Counted from the first letter of the stretch, positions 1-7,196 are shown. The stretch is 9,117 bases of DNA from DATAYA01 sp036272815 (GCA_036272815.1 DATAYA010000354.1:1-9117), one strand, 5' to 3'. Numbers and translations: made by a program. The notes: generated from the sequence alone by a model not told the origin.

Positions 1-47
1 GAGCCGCCGGTTATGAGCGCGCGCTTGCCAGTGAGCTTGAGGTCCAT
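1..47 (-). CDS. Short-chain dehydrogenase/reductase, N-terminal fragment
   Basis: Only the first 15 codons and two bases of the next are in the window. The translation reads MDLKLTGKRALITGG, and the next codon begins TC, which encodes Ser whatever its third base. This is the classic opening of a short-chain dehydrogenase/reductase: a first beta strand ending in the TGG-S start of the TGxxxGxG dinucleotide-binding loop. The ATG at 47 is preceded by a purine-rich GGGAAGGA (complement of 51-58), a good ribosome binding site. It starts 21 bases after the ureohydrolase stop, so it is very probably co-transcribed with that gene. SDR enzymes use NAD(P)(H) to oxidise or reduce alcohols, ketones and many other groups. 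The substrate cannot be told from this fragment. The family call rests on the N-terminal motif alone. Confidence 0.72.
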   Translation of the reverse strand, partial: MDLKLTGKRALITGG

Positions 48-68
48 GTTTCCTTCCCGCCTCCGGGT

Positions 69-1040
69 TCAGCGCTGCCGCTGCCGTGCGTCCGCGAGCA
101 CGCAAAGGATCTCGAACAAGATCGAGGCGCCGTGGAACGCGGTCAGGCCGCCCACGTCGAACGGCGGCGAGACCTCCACGAGGTCGCCGCCGACGAAATC
201 GAGTCCCATCAGGCCGCGCAGCAGGCGCTGCGCCTCCAGCGTGGTGATCCCGCCCGCCTCGGGCGTGCCGGTGCCGGGGGCGAACACGGGATCGAGGCTG
301 TCGATGTCGAAGGAGAGATAGGTCGGACCGTCGCCGGCGACCCGCCGCGCCTCCTCCAGCGCGAAGCGCCAGCCGCGGTCGTGGAACTCCTCCATCGGCA
401 GCACCCGCATCCCCGCGCGCCGGCTGTAGCCCCACATGTCGGGATCGTTGCTGCTGCCGCGGATGCCGATCTGGATGACGCGCTTCGGGTCGAGCAGGCC
501 CTCGTCGGTGGCACGGCTGAACGGGGCGCCGTGGTGGAAGCGGCTGCCCATGTAGTCGCCCCCGGTATCGGCATGGGCGTCGATATGGATCATCCCGACC
601 GGCCGGCCGGCCGCGACGGCGCGCAGGATCGGCAGGCTGATCGAATGGTCGCCGCCGACCGAGAGCGGCATCACGCCGGCCGCAACCACTCGACGGTAAT
701 AGGTCTCGATCTCCTCGTGCGCGGTGGCGAGCGCGTAGGGCTCCTCGATCCAGCAATCGCCGAGGTCGCGGACGCGCAAGGACCCGAACGGCGCGCTGCC
801 GGTCGCGGGATTGAGCATGCGGATCAGGCTCGACTGGTTGCGCACCTCGCGCGGGCCGTGGCGGGTGCCGGCGCGGTTGGTGACGCCGCCGTCGAAGGGC
901 ACGCCGATCACGCCGATGTCGGTCCCGGCGAGGTCCTCGGTCGCGGGCGCGCGGAAGAAGGTCGGGATGCCGGTGTAGCGCGGCCGTGCCTGCGGGTCCG
1001 CCATCGCGGTGTAGGTCTTGATCGGCTTGATCGGCTCCAT
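69..1040 (-). CDS. Ureohydrolase (agmatinase / guanidinobutyrase / guanidinopropionase type)
   Basis: A 323-residue arginase-superfamily enzyme of usual length. These cytosolic enzymes use a two-metal centre (usually Mn) to hydrolyse a guanidino group to urea plus an amine. All metal ligands are visible: GGDHS with His132, DAHADT with Asp154, His156 and Asp158, and SFDIDSLDP with Asp245 and Asp247. The conserved EVSPP is at 289-293 and GTGTPE at 256-261. The N-terminal region (YTGIPTFFRAP, GVTNRAGTRHGPREVRN) and the HHGAPF segment recall the guanidinopropionase/guanidinobutyrase branch rather than true arginase. That is from memory of family members, so the substrate is uncertain. The ATG at 1040 has AGGGAGAG (complement of 1045-1052) 4 bases upstream; Met13 is a weaker alternative start. 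It lies 22 bases after hpnG and 21 before an SDR gene, which implies one operon. The natural substrate could be agmatine, 4-guanidinobutyrate, 3-guanidinopropionate or another guanidine. Confidence 0.9.
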   Translation of the reverse strand: MEPIKPIKTYTAMADPQARPRYTGIPTFFRAPATEDLAGTDIGVIGVPFDGGVTNRAGTRHGPREVRNQSSLIRMLNPATGSAPFGSLRVRDLGDCWIEEPYALATAHEEIETYYRRVVAAGVMPLSVGGDHSISLPILRAVAAGRPVGMIHIDAHADTGGDYMGSRFHHGAPFSRATDEGLLDPKRVIQIGIRGSSNDPDMWGYSRRAGMRVLPMEEFHDRGWRFALEEARRVAGDGPTYLSFDIDSLDPVFAPGTGTPEAGGITTLEAQRLLRGLMGLDFVGGDLVEVSPPFDVGGLTAFHGASILFEILCVLADARQRQR

Positions 1041-1062
1041 GCGTCTCTCCCTGTTTGCGGCT

Positions 1063-1695
1063 TCAGCGGCCGAGGTGCCGCAGATGCAAAGCCATCGCGC
1101 GGCGTGCGGCGGCGGCGTCGCGGGCCAGCGCGAGCAGGCTTCCGAGCTGCCCCGGTTGGCTTAGCAGGCTCCGCAGCACCCGTGAAACCGCGACCCGTCC
1201 ACCGGCGCCGAGTGCCTCGCGCGCGAGCGGCGGCAGATCGCGCAAGGCCGGATCGCAGACGACGCGCAGGACGGCGAACGGGCGCCCGGCCGCCGCCGCC
1301 GCCCGGGCGACAGCGCCGCTCTCCAGATCGACCGCGACGGCGCCGGTGGCGGCGTGCAGCCGCGCCTTCTCGGCCGCGGTCGCGACGATCGCGCCATCGC
1401 CCAGGATCATGCGCGGGTCAGGCGTGCCGAGCCGCCGGGCGAGCGCCGGGTCCGTGGGCCACAGCCGGTCGTCAGCGCGCACCGCGGCGGGGATGAGGAT
1501 CGCGCCCGGCCGCAGCGCCGGATCGAGGCCGCCGGCGAGGCCGAAGCTCACCAGTGCCGCCGCGCCTCGCGCGAGCAGACGCCCCGCCGCGTCCCGCGCG
1601 CCGGCTTCCGTGCCGCCGCCGATCGCAACCACGCCATCGAGCGGCCGCGCGAGCCGGGCCTCGGCGGCGAGGCCGACGACGATGCCGAGTATCAG
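1063..1695 (-). CDS. hpnG: HpnG-like hopanoid-associated nucleoside phosphorylase
   Basis: A 210-residue nucleoside phosphorylase-like protein related to MTA/SAH nucleosidase. In hopanoid makers HpnG removes adenine from adenosylhopane on the way to ribosylhopane and bacteriohopanetetrol. Seen here: an N-terminal GLAAEAR with Glu12, the sugar/base-pocket SFGLAGGLDPALRPG (50-64), DLESGAVARAA with Glu125, and PFAVLRVVCDPA with Asp148. These match in position the Glu12, Glu174 and Asp197 of MTA/SAH nucleosidases. No ATG, GTG or TTG lies near the conserved N-terminus. The first in-frame candidate compatible with the core is CTG at 1695-1693, overlapping the TGA of the preceding glycosyltransferase (CTGA). 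The next GTG, about 21 codons in, would delete GLAAEAR. The start is therefore inferred and translational coupling is likely. The open frame continues far upstream without a stop, but that part is out-of-frame glycosyltransferase sequence. HpnG is the best name; a generic MTA/SAH nucleosidase-like role is the alternative. Confidence 0.8.
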   Translation of the reverse strand: MILGIVVGLAAEARLARPLDGVVAIGGGTEAGARDAAGRLLARGAAALVSFGLAGGLDPALRPGAILIPAAVRADDRLWPTDPALARRLGTPDPRMILGDGAIVATAAEKARLHAATGAVAVDLESGAVARAAAAAGRPFAVLRVVCDPALRDLPPLAREALGAGGRVAVSRVLRSLLSQPGQLGSLLALARDAAAARRAMALHLRHLGR

Positions 1696-2744
1696 CGGGT
1701 CAGGCCGGTCGGGACCGCCTGTTCCCTGGCACCGGCGATCGCGCGGATGTCGGCCAGGGGCGTCCGGAGATAGGCCAGCCGCTTCGCCTCCTTCCTTGCG
1801 AGTGCCACGGAATCGAGGATCAGGCCGCAGGCCATGGAGAGGAAGGCGAGGAGGATGAGGGCGGCGGCCAGGACCGCTGTCGGCAGGCGCGGCACCAGAT
1901 GCGTCTGCCAGTACTCGGCGACGACCGGCAGGCCGAGCGCCAGGGCGCAGAGCATCAGCACGCCGCCGGCCGCGCTGAAGAATTGCAGCGGCCGTTCCTC
2001 CTTCACCAGCAGGACGATCGCACGCAGGATGCGCATCCCGTCGACATAGGTGCGCAGCTTCGATGCCGATCCGGCCGGGCGGTCCTTGTAGGCCGTCTCC
2101 ACCTCGCCGAGCGGCATGTTCAGCTCGAGCGCGTGGATGGTGAACTCCGTCTCGGTCTCGAACCCCGTCGACAGGGCCGGAAACGACTTCACGAAGCGGC
2201 GCGAGAACACGCGATAGCCGGACAGCATGTCGGTGATCCGGTCGCCGAAGATGTGCCGCACGATCCCGGTCAGGACGCGGTTGCCGAGGCGATGGCCGCG
2301 ACGATAGGCGGCCTCGATGGTCGAGACGCGGGTGCCGGTCACCATGTCGAGCCGCTCCTCGACCAGCTTGCGGATCATCTCCGGCGCCGTTGCGGCATCG
2401 TACGTGTCGTCGCCGTCGATCAGGACGTAGACGTCGGCTTCCACGTCCGCGAACATGCGGCGGACGACATGGCCCTTGCCCTGCTGCGGCTCGCTGCACA
2501 CCTCCGCGCCGGCGGCGCGCGCCACCGCTATGGTGTCGTCGCTCGAGTTGTTGTCGAACACGAAGACCGACGCCTCCGGCACCGCCCGCCGAAGGTCGGA
2601 GATTACGTTCGCGATCGCATGCTCCTCGTTGTAGCAGGGGATCATCACCGCGATGCGCAGGCGCCCCATCCAGGGAGGCCGTGCCGCCGCCGGGGTGTCG
2701 GCCGTCATCCCGGGCGGGCCTTCGCGCGAGGCGGTCAGGCTCAC
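1692..2744 (-). CDS. Family 2 glycosyltransferase, DPM1/GtrB-like, membrane-anchored
   Basis: A 350-residue GT-A fold enzyme that likely moves a sugar from a nucleotide donor onto polyprenyl phosphate at the cytoplasmic face. Motifs in order: VMIPCYNEE (33-41), the nucleotide-binding FDNNSSDDT (63-71), QGKGHVVRR (88-96), the metal-binding DGDD at 110-113, and LSGYRVFSRRF (174-184) as in dolichol-phosphate-mannose synthase-like proteins. Two hydrophobic segments near the C-terminus (about 255-275 and 289-310) match the membrane anchor of GtrB/ArnC-like enzymes. The GTG start at 2744 overlaps the TGA of the upstream membrane glycosyltransferase (GTGA) and has GAGG about 7 bases before it. An ATG at 2708 (Met13) is an alternative, since the conserved fold begins near residue 29. 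The stop overlaps the probable hpnG start. The upstream PMT-like protein is the natural user of the lipid-linked sugar. Which sugar is made cannot be read from the sequence. Confidence 0.88.
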   Translation of the reverse strand: MSLTASREGPPGMTADTPAAARPPWMGRLRIAVMIPCYNEEHAIANVISDLRRAVPEASVFVFDNNSSDDTIAVARAAGAEVCSEPQQGKGHVVRRMFADVEADVYVLIDGDDTYDAATAPEMIRKLVEERLDMVTGTRVSTIEAAYRRGHRLGNRVLTGIVRHIFGDRITDMLSGYRVFSRRFVKSFPALSTGFETETEFTIHALELNMPLGEVETAYKDRPAGSASKLRTYVDGMRILRAIVLLVKEERPLQFFSAAGGVLMLCALALGLPVVAEYWQTHLVPRLPTAVLAAALILLAFLSMACGLILDSVALARKEAKRLAYLRTPLADIRAIAGAREQAVPTGLTR

Positions 2745-4480
2745 GGCACCGCCTCACTCGCACCGGCCGGGGCCTGCGGAGCGGCCGATTGCCGGCCCGC
2801 GGTCTTGTCCCGGAAGGCGCGCGGCCCGCTGAGCCGCAGCAGCGGCCGGCCGCCGTCGCGCAAATCGCGATTGCCTTTGATCTCATAGAGCCGGACGTCG
2901 TAGTGCGGCTGAACATTCCGGTAGAGCAGCTTCCAGCGATCGGGTTCCGCGTTCGCGGCGTCGGCGACCTGCTGCACATGCGCCCAGTCACCCGGCCGGC
3001 GGGTGCTGCGGTAGAGCACGAAGCGGATCGCGTAACGGTCGATGGCGCGCTGCACATCGGCGATGGTGGCGAAACGAGGCCTGTATTCGGAGGTGTTGTA
3101 TCCGCCGCCGCCGAGCAGACGCGAGCCGCGCACGACGAACATCGCCGGCTGCTTCGGTCTGTTCGCGACGATCGACGAGAGGGCGGCGACCTCTCCCACG
3201 CCATCCGTCGCAAGCAGGACGGTGGGATTGCGTGCATCGACATCATGCCACAGCACGGCGACGGCGGGGTCGATGCCAAGCCGCTGCTTCGGTTGCTCGG
3301 CCGCCGCATATGGCAGGATCGCGAGAAGCGGGACCGCCGCCCCGATCAGGACGGCCCCGTCTCGCTGCCACCTCGGGCGCTGCGCACCCGACGGGACCAC
3401 CCGATCGATGATCCAGTATGTCGCGAGCGCCGAGAGGAACAGCAGGGGAGGCAGGTCCGGCACCAGGTAGCGGCTCTGGATCGCGGCCGGCACAATGATC
3501 TGGAACAGCCAGACCGCGATCAGGAGCGACGCCGCACTCACCGTCACGCCGTCGAGCGCGAGCCGGGTGCGCCGGACGAGGACGAGCAGAAACCCCAGCA
3601 GACCGAGTGCCAGCACGATCGGGCCGACCGCTTGCAGCAGGCTGCGAGCGTTATCGGCGACGGCGACCGTCGTGTAATGCAGGCCCCAACTATAGCGAAA
3701 GCCGGCGGCCACCATGCCGTAGGTGAACGCGTACCAGGGCGCTGCAAGCAAAAGGACGATCGGCACCGGAAGCCAGAACGACCAACGGGACAGCAGATCG
3801 AAGCGGCGGCCGATCAGTACGGCAAGCGGCGGCAGCAACGCGAGGCACGCGGCGTTGCCCTTCACCAGGAGCGCGGCGGCCGCCAGCAGCCCGAACAGCG
3901 CCGACCATAATGCGGTCGGCCGGTCCAGGAACCGCGCATAGGCAAGTGCCGCGAGCAGGCACAGAAGTGCGATCGGCAGGTCCAGCATGACCTCGCCCGC
4001 GCTCGACTGGACCATCGGAGAGATCAGGAACAGGAGTGCCGCGGCCGCGCCGAGCACGGCGCCGAAGCGCCTGGCGACGATCGTGTGGACGCAGGTGGCG
4101 ATCAGTGCGGCGATGACGGCCGCGAGCACGAGCGCCGAAGCCCGGCTGGAGCCGGCGAAGATCATCCAGACGGCTTCGACGACGTAATAGAGCGGTCCCC
4201 AATGGCCGATCCCCACCAGGGGATAGTGGCCCTCGAAAACTCTCAGGAACGTCACCGGCGAGAGCACCTGGTGCTGGACCAGGTAGTCATGGATCATGAC
4301 GCCGGAGACGTAATGCGACGACTCGTCATAGACCAGCTCGGCACCGTAGATCCCGTTCCTGACCTGGAGCAGCAGCACGACCAGAACGGATGCGCCGAAC
4401 ACCAACGCCATCGTGGCCAGTTGCGCCGTGCGCCGGTTGAGGGTGCCCCGGGCCGGGCTCGCCGTGATGCTGTGAGACAT
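2741..4480 (-). CDS. PMT/ArnT-like (GT39/GT83-type) integral membrane glycosyltransferase
   Basis: About 579 residues. GT-C glycosyltransferases of this kind take a sugar from a polyprenyl-phosphate donor and attach it to a protein or lipid on the periplasmic side. Seen: a first membrane segment (about 20-40), then the loop with the acidic pair Asp52-Glu53 in YDESSHY, the hallmark catalytic position of PMT/ArnT enzymes. Next come GHWGPLYY in the same loop and many further hydrophobic helices. A soluble C-terminal region of roughly 180 residues ends in a Pro/Ala-rich tail. I prefer the ATG at 4480: AGGAG (complement of 4492-4496) sits 11 bases upstream. A GTG at 4492, giving four more residues, would overlap that Shine-Dalgarno and have no spacing. 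It is first in the second unit and overlaps the GT2 gene by 4 bases, pointing to a donor-maker/donor-user pair as in ArnC/ArnT. The acceptor is unknown; hpnG downstream makes a lipid acceptor possible. Confidence 0.82.
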   Translation of the reverse strand: MSHSITASPARGTLNRRTAQLATMALVFGASVLVVLLLQVRNGIYGAELVYDESSHYVSGVMIHDYLVQHQVLSPVTFLRVFEGHYPLVGIGHWGPLYYVVEAVWMIFAGSSRASALVLAAVIAALIATCVHTIVARRFGAVLGAAAALLFLISPMVQSSAGEVMLDLPIALLCLLAALAYARFLDRPTALWSALFGLLAAAALLVKGNAACLALLPPLAVLIGRRFDLLSRWSFWLPVPIVLLLAAPWYAFTYGMVAAGFRYSWGLHYTTVAVADNARSLLQAVGPIVLALGLLGFLLVLVRRTRLALDGVTVSAASLLIAVWLFQIIVPAAIQSRYLVPDLPPLLFLSALATYWIIDRVVPSGAQRPRWQRDGAVLIGAAVPLLAILPYAAAEQPKQRLGIDPAVAVLWHDVDARNPTVLLATDGVGEVAALSSIVANRPKQPAMFVVRGSRLLGGGGYNTSEYRPRFATIADVQRAIDRYAIRFVLYRSTRRPGDWAHVQQVADAANAEPDRWKLLYRNVQPHYDVRLYEIKGNRDLRDGGRPLLRLSGPRAFRDKTAGRQSAAPQAPAGASEAVP

Positions 4481-4538
4481 GTCCCGAGCCACTCCTGCGG
4501 GTCGTTCGGGCTGCCGCTGAAGCGGCGGGAGGCGCCCA

Positions 4539-4577
4539 GTGTGCGGGAGATCGCCCTGTGTGCGGGGAGATTACCCT
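4539..4577. repeat. Two adjacent imperfect 20-base direct repeats
   Basis: On the plus strand, 4539-4557 reads GTGTGCGGGAGATCGCCCT and 4558-4577 reads GTGTGCGGGGAGATTACCCT. They differ by one inserted G and two substitutions. Each contains GGG-AGATnn-CCC, a loose dyad, and the equivalent GGG triplets are 20 bases apart, close to two DNA helical turns. The pair lies between the livF stop and the PMT-like gene, downstream of the candidate promoter. That placement would suit a tandem operator or a leader-RNA element. No regulator is identified and the repeat could also be a chance local duplication. Confidence 0.55.
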
Positions 4578-4602
4578 GGCCGTTCAATGGCGGCCACAAA
4601 TG

Positions 4603-4632
4603 ATCCTAGTGGGATATAGTCATCGCTTTCAA
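4603..4632 (-). promoter_or_regulatory. Candidate sigma70-type promoter for the glycosyltransferase operon
   Basis: On the minus strand TTGAAA (complement of 4627-4632, 5 of 6 to the -35 consensus) is followed after 18 bases by TAGGAT (complement of 4603-4608, 4 of 6 to the -10 consensus). The stretch is noticeably AT-rich for this window. Transcription would begin near 4596 and give a leader of about 115 bases that includes the tandem repeats before the ATG at 4480. I see no clear intrinsic terminator after livF, so read-through from the transporter genes may add to expression. Motif-only call. Confidence 0.4.
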
Positions 4633-4656
4633 GCGCGCCGGCCTCGCGGCTGGCCT

Positions 4657-5355
4657 TCACACCCCGAGATGCTGGTGCAGCACATCCGGGGCCGCCCGCA
4701 TCTGGGCCGCCGACAGCTCCTCCACCACGTGCCCGTTGTTCAGCACATAGGCGCGGTCGGCGAGGCTGATCGCCGCCTGCACGTTCTGCTCGACGATCAC
4801 GATCGTCTGACCTGCCTGCGCGAGCTGTCGGCAGACGCCGAGCAGGTTCTGCACGATGATCGGGGCGAGACCCTCGAACGGCTCGTCGAGCAGGATGATC
4901 TTCGGGCCGCGCACCAGGGCGCGGGCGATCGCGAGCATCTGCTGCTCGCCGCCGGAGAGGTCGGTGCCGCGGCTGCGGCGGCGCTCTGCGAGGCGGGGGA
5001 ACATCTCCCAGATGCGTGCGATCGGCCAGCGTCCGGCGGCACTCAGGCCGGCGAGGACGAGGTTCTCCTCCACATTCAGGCTGCCGAAGACGCGCCGGTC
5101 CTCCGGCACGAGCTGCATCCCGAGGGCTGCGATCGCGTGCGGCTTCAGCGCCGTGATCGGCGTGCCGTCGAGCATGATGCGGCCGGCGCGGGCACGCACC
5201 ACGCCCATCAGCGTCTTGAAGGTCGTGCTCTTGCCCGCACCGTTGCGGCCGAGCAGGGCGACGACCTCGTGGCGTTCGACGCGCAGGCCGACGTCGAAAA
5301 GAATGTGGCTGTCGCCGTAATAGCTGTGGACGTGCTCGGCTTCGAGCAGGCTCAT
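4657..5355 (-). CDS. livF: Liv-type ABC transporter ATP-binding protein (LivF)
   Basis: A 232-residue cytoplasmic ATPase of normal LivF length, one of two nucleotide-binding subunits of a HAAT importer. Walker A GRNGAGKST is at 36-44, the Q-loop at Gln81, the signature LSGGEQQ at 133-139 and Walker B ILLDEP at 154-159. The VEQN that follows carries Gln where most ABC ATPases have the H-loop His; this is the usual LivF form, not a defect. The ATG at 5355 overlaps the TGA of the fused LivMG gene (ATGA). GGAGG about 12 bases upstream may help, and coupled translation is likely. It would pair with the LivG domain of the fusion. It is the last transporter gene; the next gene starts 176 bases on. 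Confidence 0.92.
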   Translation of the reverse strand: MSLLEAEHVHSYYGDSHILFDVGLRVERHEVVALLGRNGAGKSTTFKTLMGVVRARAGRIMLDGTPITALKPHAIAALGMQLVPEDRRVFGSLNVEENLVLAGLSAAGRWPIARIWEMFPRLAERRRSRGTDLSGGEQQMLAIARALVRGPKIILLDEPFEGLAPIIVQNLLGVCRQLAQAGQTIVIVEQNVQAAISLADRAYVLNNGHVVEELSAAQMRAAPDVLHQHLGV

Positions 5356-7196
5356 GCTGCGGCAACGCCTCCGAGATAGGCTTCCCGCACGAAGCTGTTG
5401 CGCTGGATTTCGGCGGGCGTGCCTTCGGCGAGGATGCTGCCCTCGTGCAGCACGGTGATCTGCTCTGCCAGCTCGAACACCGCGTCCATGTCGTGCTCGA
5501 CAACGACCAGCGTGCGGCCGTGGCGGATGTTCTTCAGGAGCTGCACCGTCTCGGCGCGCTCGCGCGGGCTCATCCCCGCGAGCGGCTCGTCGAGCAGCAG
5601 CAGCGAGGGCGAGGTCGCCAGCGCCAGCCCGATCTCCAGCCGCCGCTTCTCGCCATAGGCCAGTTCCGAGACCGACCGATCGGCGCGGGATGCGAGGCCG
5701 ACGAGGCCGAGCGTCTGCTCGACCTGGGTCGCGAGACCGGGGACGCGGTCGATCCGGCGCAGCAGGTCGAGGCGGAAGCTCCCGCGTCGTTCGGCGAGAG
5801 CTGCGATCATCACGTTCTGCCGCACTGTAAGATGCGTGAAGAGCTGGTTGACCTGATAGCTCTTGGTCAGACCGAGCTGGCAGACGCGAGTGACGTCATG
5901 GCCGGTGATGTCCGCGCCGTGGAACAGGATCTGCCCGGCGGAGGGATGCACCTCGCAGGTCAGCAGCTTGAAGAAGGTGCTCTTGCCGGCACCGTTCGGG
6001 CCGATCACGCCGCGCAGCTCGCCCTCGGCGACGCTGAAATCGATGTCGCGGTTGGCAACGATGCCGCCGTAACGCTTGGTCACGCCGCGCGCCTCTAGCA
6101 CCGGGGCACCGCTGGCGGAGACGGCCGCGCGCCGGCGTGCCGGCCCGACGCTGGTGAGGGTGGCGGACGGGAGCGCCGGCGCCTCCGCCGTTGGCTCATC
6201 AGGGGCGGCCGCGCCGGCGCGCGCCAGCAGGTCGCGCAGGCCGCCGATCAGCCCGCGGCGCAGGAAGCAGACGAGCAGGACGAAGATGACGCCGAGTGCC
6301 AGCTTCCACGACGCACCGAGGCCCAGATCCTGCTGCAGGAAGTCGCGCAGATAGAGCCACACCGCGGCGCCGAGCAGCGGCCCGACCAGGGTGCCGGCGC
6401 CGCCGATCACGGTCTGCATCACCAGTTGGCCGGAGGTGTCGAAGGTGAAGGCGTCGGGCGGCATGTAGCCCTGCAGCACCCCGAGCAGGCCGCCCGCAAG
6501 ACCGCCGAAGGCGGCGGCGATCACGAAGGCGAGCAGCTTGTAGGCATGGACCGCGTGGCCGACGGCGCGCGCCCGCTCCGGGTTGTCGCGGATCGCGGTC
6601 AGCACGGCACCCACGGGCGAGCGCACGATCCGCACCGCGAGCACGAGGCAGAGGAAGAAGCAGGCGGCGAGGAAGCCGTACATCGACCAGCCGGTGCCGA
6701 TGTGCAGGCGCCACGAGCCGATCGCGAAGGTGGGCGCCGGCACGCCGGGGATGCCGTTCTCGCCGCCGGTATAGGCCGACAGCGGCGAGTTCTCGACGAA
6801 GAAGAAGACTTCGGCGATGGCGACGGTTATCATCGCGAAATAGATGCCGGTGCGGCGCAGAGCGATCAGCCCGACCAGCACGCCCGCCGCCGCGGCGGCG
6901 ATGATGCCGAGCAGCAGCGCGCCGAGCACGCTGCCCAGGATGTTGTTGGTCAGCAGATAGGCCGCCACGAAGCCGCCGGTGCCGAAGAAGGCGCTCTGCC
7001 CGAAGGAGAGCAGGCCGGTGAAGCCGAACAGGATGTCGAAGCCGATGCCGAAGATGCCCCAGACGATCACCTGGTTGACCGTGCCCGGCGCGAAGCCGAT
7101 CAGCGGCAGCACGAAGGGTGCTGCGACCAGTCCTGCGGCCGTCGCCGCGGCGATCGCGGGCAGTGGCCAGGTGCTGCGGGCGGCGCGGCGGATCAT
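5352..7196 (-). CDS. livM-livG: Fused Liv-type ABC permease and ATPase (LivM-LivG)
   Basis: One uninterrupted 614-residue frame joins what are usually two proteins. Residues 1 to about 325 are a LivM permease with many membrane helices, including FGFTGLLSFGQSAFFGTGGF near the N-terminus and the cytoplasmic coupling loop AIRDNPERARAVG. Residues about 328-364 are an Ala/Pro-rich linker. Residues 365-614 are LivG: Walker A GPNGAGKST (399-407), Q-loop Gln448, the signature ELAYGEKRRLEI (511-522), Walker B LLLLDEP (532-538) and H-loop His568. There is no stop or frameshift between the domains. A GTG at 6099-6101 (Val366) could serve as an internal start giving free LivG, but I see nothing that favours it. 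The ATG at 7196 overlaps the livH TGA (ATGA), and the stop overlaps the livF ATG. The fused protein would sit in the inner membrane with LivH and LivF. Permease-ATPase fusions of this family are known, but separate genes are commoner. Confidence 0.9.
   Translation of the reverse strand: MIRRAARSTWPLPAIAAATAAGLVAAPFVLPLIGFAPGTVNQVIVWGIFGIGFDILFGFTGLLSFGQSAFFGTGGFVAAYLLTNNILGSVLGALLLGIIAAAAAGVLVGLIALRRTGIYFAMITVAIAEVFFFVENSPLSAYTGGENGIPGVPAPTFAIGSWRLHIGTGWSMYGFLAACFFLCLVLAVRIVRSPVGAVLTAIRDNPERARAVGHAVHAYKLLAFVIAAAFGGLAGGLLGVLQGYMPPDAFTFDTSGQLVMQTVIGGAGTLVGPLLGAAVWLYLRDFLQQDLGLGASWKLALGVIFVLLVCFLRRGLIGGLRDLLARAGAAAPDEPTAEAPALPSATLTSVGPARRRAAVSASGAPVLEARGVTKRYGGIVANRDIDFSVAEGELRGVIGPNGAGKSTFFKLLTCEVHPSAGQILFHGADITGHDVTRVCQLGLTKSYQVNQLFTHLTVRQNVMIAALAERRGSFRLDLLRRIDRVPGLATQVEQTLGLVGLASRADRSVSELAYGEKRRLEIGLALATSPSLLLLDEPLAGMSPRERAETVQLLKNIRHGRTLVVVEHDMDAVFELAEQITVLHEGSILAEGTPAEIQRNSFVREAYLGGVAAA

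Noticed and set aside
1063..3309. A 748-codon minus-strand open frame suggesting a large fusion protein
   Set aside because: Only the last 210 codons match a family (HpnG). The upstream part is the GT2 and PMT-like genes read out of frame.
132..3910. Long plus-strand open frames (132-1496, 1554-2888, 2390-3910)
   Set aside because: They lie opposite well-supported minus-strand genes, and their translations are rich in Arg, Ala, Gly and His with no family motif. This is the usual artefact of few stop codons in GC-rich DNA.
4577..4596. Inverted repeat TGGCCG / CGGCCA with an 8-base loop as a livF terminator
   Set aside because: The stem is only 6 bp, with no T-run on either side. It may be chance in GC-rich DNA.
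5445..5600. LivF VEQN lacking the H-loop His, considered as a sign of an inactive ATPase
   Set aside because: Gln at this place is normal for LivF proteins (the LivF copy is within 4657-5355), and the LivG domain here keeps His568 in VEHD.
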